NCBI GenBank assembly: GCA_900553045.1
Contig: USBW01000038.1
Span: 1 to 6,807, forward strand
Direction: 5' to 3'
Source: an uncultured Mycoplasmatota bacterium
Lineage (GTDB): Bacteria; Bacillota_I; Bacilli_A; RF39; UBA660
Length of the DNA: 6,807 nt
Under the pieces are notes generated by a model, which was not told the origin of the DNA, did not search any database, and saw only the letters and a list, made by a program, of their open reading frames with translations. Both the position numbers and the translations under genes were made by a program. This document shows, one piece after another, positions 1 through 3,679 of this stretch (positions are counted from its first letter, which is position 1; each line of letters begins with the position of its first letter).

Positions 1-531
1 TATCAGTATCTCTTCCAATGCGCAAAAGAAAGTAATGATTTTGATAGTAAATATATTTCTAGTAAAGATGCTATTTCTATTGTTAATAATTTTGATGTAA
101 AAGATGTTTTAAACGATATGTTATCTTCGATTGATTCTATTGTGGCTATTTTAATTATTGCTGCAGCAATGCTTGCTTTTGTTGTTTTATATAATTTATC
201 TAATATAAATATAAGTGAAAGAAAAAGAGAAATTGCGACTTTAAAAGTATTAGGTTTTTATGTAAGTGAGGTTGATAAATATATAAATAGGGAAACTATT
301 ATATTAACTTTATTAGGTATTATTTTTGGTTTAAGTTTTGGTTCTTATTTATGTCATTATATTATTTCTACATGTGAACCTGATTATTTATTATTTGATA
401 GACATGTATTTTTATTAAGTTATGTTTTTTCTGCTTTAATTACAATTATTTTTACTATTATTGTAATAATTGTTACCCATTTTAATTTAAAAAATATTAA
501 TATGGTTGAATCTTTAAAGAATGTAGAATAG
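1..531 (+). CDS. FtsX/MacB-type ABC transporter permease, C-terminal part (5' end outside window)
   Basis: The frame is open from base 1 to TAG at 529-531 (176 codons visible), so the gene starts upstream; the ATG at 118 is internal. The visible part has a short extracytoplasmic stretch, then a membrane segment (about nt 136-200), a cytoplasmic loop, and two more membrane segments (about nt 295-365 and 410-480). The loop reads ISERKREIATLKVLGF, the characteristic sequence after the first helix of the FtsX/MacB permease core. The end (NLKNINMVESLKNVE) is also typical. Family members work with an ABC ATPase in export, antimicrobial-peptide resistance or cell-wall control; the substrate cannot be told here. 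No ATPase gene is visible. The gene is very AT-rich compared with the rnr-smpB side of the window. Confidence 0.85.
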   Translation, partial: YQYLFQCAKESNDFDSKYISSKDAISIVNNFDVKDVLNDMLSSIDSIVAILIIAAAMLAFVVLYNLSNINISERKREIATLKVLGFYVSEVDKYINRETIILTLLGIIFGLSFGSYLCHYIISTCEPDYLLFDRHVFLLSYVFSALITIIFTIIVIIVTHFNLKNINMVESLKNVE

Positions 532-544
532 TTATGGAGGTTAT

Positions 545-648
545 ATGAAAAAATATATATTTTAAATAATATATCTAGTGAAGATAATATTGTTTTAAAT
601 GTTGTTAGAAATGAGTTTTTGTTGTTTAATGTGTTTAAAATTTGGTAA
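545..648 (+). pseudogene. Possible small ORF broken by an AT-dinucleotide slip
   Basis: A good Shine-Dalgarno (GGAGG, 536-540) precedes ATG at 545 by 4 nt, but the ORF reads MKKYIF and stops at 563-565. Removing one AT unit from the TATATAT run at about 554-560 would let it continue as MKKYILNNISSEDN... to TAA at 646-648, about 33 residues with no recognisable domain. It may be the ruined start of a lost gene, a tiny leader peptide, or chance. I do not recognise any family. The rest of the 532-669 gap shows nothing apart from the Shine-Dalgarno of the next gene. Confidence 0.25.
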
Positions 649-657
649 TGTGTTAAT

Positions 658-663
658 AAGGAG
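658..663 (+). promoter_or_regulatory. Shine-Dalgarno AAGGAG ahead of an ACG codon
   Basis: AAGGAG lies 6 nt before codon ACG (670-672), exactly where an ATG would be expected for the XRE regulator. This places the ancestral start at 670 even though the codon is not a normal initiator. Confidence 0.55.
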
Positions 664-669
664 TATAAT

Positions 670-921
670 ACGGATCAAAAGAAATTTGGAAAGTTAATTA
701 AAGAAATAAGAAAAACAAATAATTTAACTCAAAAACAATTCGCCGATAAATATAATGTTACTTATCAAGCCGTTAGTAAATGGGAAAATGGGTTGAATAT
801 GCCTGATATTTTATTAATTAGACAAATTAGTAAAGATTTTAATATAAGTTTAGATGAATTATTTGATGGAGAATATAAAAAAACAATAATAAAAAAAGGG
901 GTTCATATCAATTCTAGTTAG
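670..921 (+). pseudogene. XRE-family helix-turn-helix regulator with start codon mutated to ACG
   Basis: Translation from 670 gives 83 residues: T/M-DQKKFGKLIKEIRK, then a clear Cro/CI-type helix-turn-helix at about residues 19-42 (LTQKQFADKYNVTYQAVSKW), then ISLDELFDGEYKK. It should bind an operator as a dimer. No ATG, GTG or TTG is available in frame between the stop at 646-648 and the domain; the codon at the right distance from AAGGAG is ACG, one transition from ATG. After GEYKK the protein ends in a short tail (TIIKKGVHINSS). From memory, related proteins in AT-rich Bacilli often carry a membrane segment and an extracellular domain there, so the 3' end may also be lost; the stop lies 25 bp before the repeat at 946-971. 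It is either a pseudogene, a rare ACG-initiated gene, or a sequencing error. The HTH assignment is secure; functionality is doubtful. Confidence 0.65.
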
Positions 922-945
922 CATTTATTACTCTTGAATCAAAGT

Positions 946-971
946 GTTCGAGTTTCCTATCAATCTGGAGC
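946..971. repeat. Direct repeat of the tmRNA 3' terminus, distal copy (candidate att site)
   Basis: GTTCGA-5 nt-CTATCAATCTGG-AGC here matches GTTCGA-4 nt-CTATCAATCTGG-TGG-AGC at 1925-1952, where the sequence is the end of ssrA plus its downstream flank. Twelve bases (957-968) match exactly. The flanking GTTCGA and AGC also match, apart from one 1-nt gap and one 3-nt gap (a TGG unit). Same orientation. This is the layout left when an element integrates at the 3' end of tmRNA. Inference only; no recombinase is visible. Confidence 0.45.
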
Positions 972-1852
972 GATTGGCGTAGTTATCTACAACTTTTTCC
1001 AATATATGACTTGATATATAAATATCAATCTAATATCATTTTAGTATATAATAAGTATTTTTACCAGTGCCTGATTGAATTAAAGTATTATTGCTTATCA
1101 TATTGTTTAAAATATCATTAGCTCTAGTTTTAGATATGTCAAGTAATGACTCTACTATTATTCTGTTTATTTTGTTATTTTTCTTTAAATATTCAATAAT
1201 TTGTTCCTCTTGTGTTAAATTAGTTGGCAGAATTTTAACATTATCATTTTTAACATAATTGACATTATATAAAGTTACTTTGAATACATTTTCGGTATTC
1301 AATATTAATGGTTGTTTATCAAAATCTTTATATGATTCGATGATTCTTCCAATACCAGTTCCAAAACTTTCTACATATTTTAATCTATAAAATATATTTG
1401 CTAAATTAGGATTTCTTGATTCGGAAATACCATTGTATAAATCTTCTATATTAAGCCCCTTGATTAATCCACCTAAAGATGTGATTTCAAAATGATCATC
1501 AAATAATGATATTAATATACTACCAGTAAAATGATAATCACGATGTATAACAGCATTTAATAAAGATTCTCTAAGTGCATATTCCGGGTAATCTTTGGTA
1601 TCAATTCTCTCAAGCCCAAAAATTTTACCTTTCGTTTTATTATACAACTCAAGATATTCAAATGTATCATTTACTTGCTTTAAAACTGAACCAGTAAACT
1701 CTTTTCTATCTCTAAATTCCAATCTACTATTCCCATTAAAAATTGCACATTTTATTGAATAAGGACATTCATCTGATAAAAGCAAACCTAAATTGGTGTA
1801 CTCAGCTTTTAAGTTTACAATATTTAGTGTTTTAAATTTGTTATTATCAATA

Positions 1853-1885
1853 TTTTCGACCACTTTTCGACCACTTTTCGACCAC
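1853..1885. repeat. Three perfect tandem copies of an 11-bp unit
   Basis: TTTTCGACCAC occurs at 1853-1863, 1864-1874 and 1875-1885 with no mismatch. The unit is not a multiple of three, so each copy is read in a different frame of the minus-strand ORF (WSKSGRKVVEN), while three copies (33 bp) keep the frame. Loss or gain of one unit would shift it. Confidence 0.9.
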
Positions 1886-1902
1886 TCAATTTTAAATTCA
1901 TT

Positions 1903-1929
1903 AAAAAAACGAACTATATCGCAAGTTCG
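1903..1929 (-). terminator. Rho-independent terminator of tmRNA
   Basis: On the minus strand, CGAACT - 8-nt loop (TGCGATAT) - AGTTCG is followed directly by seven T. It begins 15 nt past the mature tmRNA 3' end. The stem is short (6 bp) but the U-tract is strong. It also lies inside the open frame of the truncated ATPase gene, a further sign that this frame has no real start here. Confidence 0.65.
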
Positions 1930-1952
1930 AATAACTATCAATCTGGTGGAGC
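1925..1952. repeat. Direct repeat at the tmRNA 3' terminus, proximal copy (candidate att site)
   Basis: The copy overlaps the last 9 nt of ssrA (GCTCCACCA on the minus strand, 1944-1952) and 19 nt of downstream flank. It matches 946-971 as described there. tmRNA 3' ends are well-known integration targets for tyrosine-recombinase islands, which rebuild the gene end on integration. Confidence 0.45.
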
Positions 1953-2287
1953 TGAGGAGAATTGAACTCCTGTCCAAAAGCCCATAAAATGAAATATCTA
2001 CAAGTTTAGTTGATTAATTATTTTCATTATAGACCAAGTAACCAACAACCAAGTCGATAACTAGCCTGAAAGTATTTCGGCACTTAATACAGGCTTAAAA
2101 GTGCTATATCCTGCTAAAATGAGCCTCAGACACTTTCCACAGGAAAGAAAGTGAAGAAGCGCCTTCGATTTATATTATGCGAAAGCTAATTCGTTTCTGT
2201 TTCCAGTTATTTTATTTTTGCAGTTAAGGTTGCCACCTACTTGCAATTCCATCCCTAAAACTTCTGTCGAAACCAAAATACAGCCCC
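1944..2287 (-). ncRNA. ssrA: tmRNA (transfer-messenger RNA)
   Basis: The RNA is 344 nt in one piece. The 5' end GGGGCTGTATTTTGG-TTTCGACAG and the 3' end CAGCTCCACCA form a 7-bp acceptor stem with a G3-U70 wobble, the alanine identity element of AlaRS, and the CCA is encoded. The T-arm is AGGAG-TTCAATT-CTCCT (1955-1971). A reading frame at 2175-2204 gives GGA AAC AGA AAC GAA TTA GCT TTC GCA TAA, so the predicted tag is (A)GNRNELAFA; the resume codon was placed by analogy with the ATAACTGG context of B. subtilis tmRNA. Pseudoknot-like stems are visible, such as CACTTTC/GAAAGTG and AGCCTG/CAGGCT. With SmpB it rescues ribosomes stalled on non-stop mRNA and marks the peptide for proteolysis. It has its own promoter, lies near smpB and rnr, and is followed by a terminator. 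Confidence 0.96.
2175..2204 (-). other. tmRNA tag-peptide reading frame, GNRNELAFA
   Basis: Nine codons and TAA inside ssrA. With the Ala carried by tmRNA the predicted degron is AGNRNELAFA, ending in the small/hydrophobic pattern that ClpXP, FtsH or Lon recognise. It ends in AFA and not the commoner ALAA. The exact resume codon is inferred. Confidence 0.7.
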
Positions 2288-2293
2288 AATTAA

Positions 2294-2322
2294 ATTATAC
2301 AAAGAAAGAGACCGTTTGTCCA
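2294..2322 (-). promoter_or_regulatory. Sigma-A type promoter of ssrA
   Basis: On the minus strand: -35 TGGACA (2317-2322, 5/6 match to TTGACA), a 17-bp spacer, and a perfect -10 TATAAT (2294-2299). Six nt then separate it from the first G of tmRNA at 2287, the expected distance to the start of transcription. This shows that tmRNA is transcribed independently of smpB. Confidence 0.85.
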
Positions 2323-2373
2323 TAAAAACATCAGAAAACCAATACTAATAAGCCAAAAAGCCTCAATTTCATC

Positions 2374-2420
2374 AAAAAAGTATAAGCAATTAAAACAAAG
2401 ATAGCTTTAATTACTTATAC
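2374..2420 (-). terminator. Rho-independent terminator of the surface-protein gene
   Basis: On the minus strand the arms GTATAAG-T-AATTAAA and TTTAATT-G-CTTATAC form a long hairpin with one internal mismatch and an 11-nt loop (2395-2405), followed by six T. It lies 26 bp past the stop of the surface-protein gene and before the ssrA promoter, insulating ssrA. Confidence 0.85.
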
Positions 2421-2445
2421 CACTTACATTTTACAATAATTAAAT

Positions 2446-3150
2446 TTAAGCTTCAACATCTAATTTAACTCTTGAGCAAAAATTCTTAGTCTCATAACGG
2501 CCATCGCTACCTGTGACAATGTCACCTGCTTCATCATAAATATACAAATCTTCATTAGTAGCTGTACTAGTAATCCACATTCTAATATCATAACTGATCG
2601 ACTCACCTGCTGCTAAAGTACCACTTACCTGCATAGTATAAGGATTGACATCAGAAACAACCGCATTAGTAGTTTTATTAGTTATTTGATACTTAATAAT
2701 ACTGCCATCAATCTGATAGCCAGAATTACAATTGCAACTTATGCCATCAACTGTACAAATACCACCGTTTAAACTACATGTATCACACAAACTCTCCATC
2801 GTTAAAACATAACTAGCATTAGGACAAGAACCTCCATCATTACTAATAGTTACTGTATAAGGAGTATAACTAGCAGCAACTTCATCACTGATAGGATAAG
2901 CTGTAAGTAACTGAATAGGATTAGCTTCACTAAAACTCATCTCTAAAGAGCAAGTAGAAACCGTATTAGTCTTTTTACCCTCAAGGGTCACTTGAAAATT
3001 TAAAAGCGCAAAAGAAGTAAAACCGCCGATTAACAAAATAGCCATAATCATCAAGAATAAAAATTGTTTAGAAAATTTTTTCTTTTTAACAACTTTAATA
3101 TCCTTGTCAACATCAACTACTTCTGATTCAAAATCTTTTTCATTCTCCAT
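2446..3150 (-). CDS. Membrane-anchored TasA/camelysin-like surface protein with EGF-like cysteine cluster
   Basis: The protein has 234 residues from the ATG at 3150. The GTG three codons upstream (3159) forms part of the Shine-Dalgarno AGGTG and is not the likely start. There is a charged cytoplasmic N-terminus ending in a Lys run (KKKKFSK), one membrane segment at about residues 30-52 (uncleaved anchor or signal peptide), then an extracellular beta-rich domain. The order (first strand after the anchor, PYTVTISNDGG, SYDIRMWITSTATNED, final SRVKLDVEA) resembles TasA/camelysin-like beta-sandwich proteins common in uncultured AT-rich Bacillota; this is judged by eye. Eight cysteines occur: 67, 109, 122, 125, 131, 139, 141, 225. 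Residues 122-145 follow C-x2-C-x6-C-x6-C-x-C-x2-GY with LNGG before the third Cys, the look of an EGF-like module lacking its sixth Cys. It has its own probable promoter and a terminator and lies between smpB and ssrA. Function unknown; perhaps a fibre or matrix component. Confidence 0.7.
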   Translation of the reverse strand: MENEKDFESEVVDVDKDIKVVKKKKFSKQFLFLMIMAILLIGGFTSFALLNFQVTLEGKKTNTVSTCSLEMSFSEANPIQLLTAYPISDEVAASYTPYTVTISNDGGSCPNASYVLTMESLCDTCSLNGGICTVDGISCNCNSGYQIDGSIIKYQITNKTTNAVVSDVNPYTMQVSGTLAAGESISYDIRMWITSTATNEDLYIYDEAGDIVTGSDGRYETKNFCSRVKLDVEA

Positions 3151-3156
3151 ACTATT

Positions 3157-3161
3157 CACCT
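3157..3161 (-). promoter_or_regulatory. Shine-Dalgarno AGGTG that fixes the surface-protein start at 3150
   Basis: AGGTG ends 6 nt before ATG (3148-3150). The alternative GTG start (3157-3159) lies inside this motif and has no Shine-Dalgarno of its own. Confidence 0.7.
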
Positions 3162-3171
3162 ATTATCATTT

Positions 3172-3206
3172 TATAATGAAAAACGCTAAAATGCAATTAA
3201 TTTTTC
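3172..3206 (-). promoter_or_regulatory. Probable promoter of the surface-protein gene
   Basis: On the minus strand TTGCAT (-35-like, 4/6), a 17-bp spacer and TAAAAT (-10-like, 5/6) lie between the smpB terminator and the gene's ribosome site. In such AT-rich DNA this match is only moderately convincing; coordinates are approximate to a few bases. Confidence 0.4.
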
Positions 3207-3213
3207 TAAATAG

Positions 3214-3243
3214 AAAAAAGAAAGACCAAATCATCTTTCTTTT
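3214..3243 (-). terminator. Rho-independent terminator overlapping the smpB stop
   Basis: AAAAGAAAGA / TCTTTCTTTT forms a perfect 10-bp stem with an 8-nt loop (3226-3233), its 3' arm running into a T-rich stretch. The 5' arm is built from the last sense codons of smpB (KER) and the stop TGA sits at the start of the loop. It ends the rnr-smpB transcript before the surface-protein gene. Confidence 0.75.
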
Positions 3244-3668
3244 AATTCTCTTTTGATACGCATATTAATATCTTTTTCTTTTAAAGACTCTCTCTTATCA
3301 TAATTTTTCTTACCCTTGCAAACTCCTAGTAAAACTTTAACTTTATTCTTAACAAAATAAACTTTCAAAGGAACTAAGGTATACCCTTCTTTAGCTACTT
3401 TCTCTTTAAGACGCAAAATCTCTTTTTTATGTAAAAGTAATTTTCTTGTACGACGCTCATTTGCCGCGAAAAGGGAAGCCTCCTTATATTTTTTAATAAA
3501 CATATTAAGAAGGTAAACTTCATTTTTCTTAATTTGAGCATAACTATCTTTGATGTTACAGCTACCAGCTCGAATAGATTTTACTTCATTGCCAAAAAGT
3601 TCAATACCACATTCGATTTTTTCTAAAATAAAATATTGAAAACTTGCTTTTCTATTTAATATTTCCAT
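3231..3668 (-). CDS. smpB: SsrA-binding protein SmpB
   Basis: 145 residues from ATG at 3668, the usual length; the TTG just upstream (3671) is a poor alternative. SmpB binds the tRNA-like domain of tmRNA, brings it with EF-Tu to stalled ribosomes, and places its C-terminal tail in the empty mRNA channel. Family landmarks: GIELFGNEVKSIRAG (beta-barrel, about residues 21-35), KDSYAQIKKNEVYLLNMFI, RRTRKLLLHKKEI, YTLVPLKVYF, KGKKNYDKRE, then a basic helical tail (INMRIKRELKER). The ribosome site AAGGTGAT overlaps the rnr stop TGA (3673-3675), and only 4 bp separate the two genes, so translation is probably coupled. The partner ssrA lies about 0.95 kb downstream past one intervening gene. Confidence 0.97.
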   Translation of the reverse strand: MEILNRKASFQYFILEKIECGIELFGNEVKSIRAGSCNIKDSYAQIKKNEVYLLNMFIKKYKEASLFAANERRTRKLLLHKKEILRLKEKVAKEGYTLVPLKVYFVKNKVKVLLGVCKGKKNYDKRESLKEKDINMRIKRELKER

Positions 3669-3672
3669 CAAA

Positions 3673-3679
3673 TCACCTT
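3673..3679 (-). promoter_or_regulatory. Shine-Dalgarno of smpB overlapping the rnr stop codon
   Basis: AAGGTGA contains the rnr TGA stop (3673-3675), with TTTG before the smpB ATG. Terminating rnr ribosomes are placed directly at the smpB start, which supports translational coupling and the choice of ATG 3668. Confidence 0.75.

Larger units (their letters stand above)
1036..1943 (-). pseudogene. 5'-truncated AlbA_2/GHKL-type putative ATP-binding regulator (RecG-C-terminal-like)
   Basis: The reading frame ends at TGA 1036-1038. It contains the C-terminal module of the proteins annotated as ATP-binding / putative DNA-binding / RecG-like helicase C-terminal: YTNLGLLLSDE, a GHKL-like N-box (ALRESLLNAVIHRDY), ITSLGGL, a glycine motif (ESFGTGIGRI), and a C-terminal winged helix (about the last 60 residues, ISKTRANDILNNM). 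The usual N-terminal AlbA_2 (Schlafen-like) domain of about 130 residues is absent. The frame runs upstream without a stop into the tmRNA gene, and the only ATG (1977) lies inside the T-arm of ssrA, so MDRSSILLSSTR is translated tmRNA and not real protein. Family-like sequence begins only near 1912, at the ssrA terminator. No ribosome site is visible; an in-frame GTG at 1861-1863 lacks a Shine-Dalgarno. Full-length relatives are thought to be regulators, often on mobile elements. I read this as a truncated remnant. Confidence 0.7.

Noticed and set aside
118..531. Permease gene starting at ATG 118
   Set aside because: The frame is open and permease-like back to base 1, so this ATG is internal to a partial gene.
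928..1029. Minus-strand open stretch of 34 codons (IDIYISSHILEKVVDNYAN...) after the ATPase stop
   Set aside because: It looks protein-like and is in the same frame after two stops, but has no start codon and no family I recognise; too short to support as a gene.
1853..1885. Short regular repeats as a CRISPR remnant
   Set aside because: The 11-bp units are directly tandem with no spacers, and no cas genes are present.
1793..1987. Plus-strand ORF of 64 codons ending ...ELRRIELLSKSP
   Set aside because: It is antisense to the tmRNA 3' end and the truncated ATPase frame; such ends are typical spurious translations opposite tmRNA/tRNA T-arms.
2346..2362. AAGCCAAAAAGCC as a hairpin near the ssrA promoter
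   Set aside because: The AGCC copies are direct, not inverted, so they cannot form a stem.
3669..3671. TTG start for smpB
   Set aside because: The ATG immediately after it has ideal spacing from AAGGTGA and matches the usual SmpB N-terminus.
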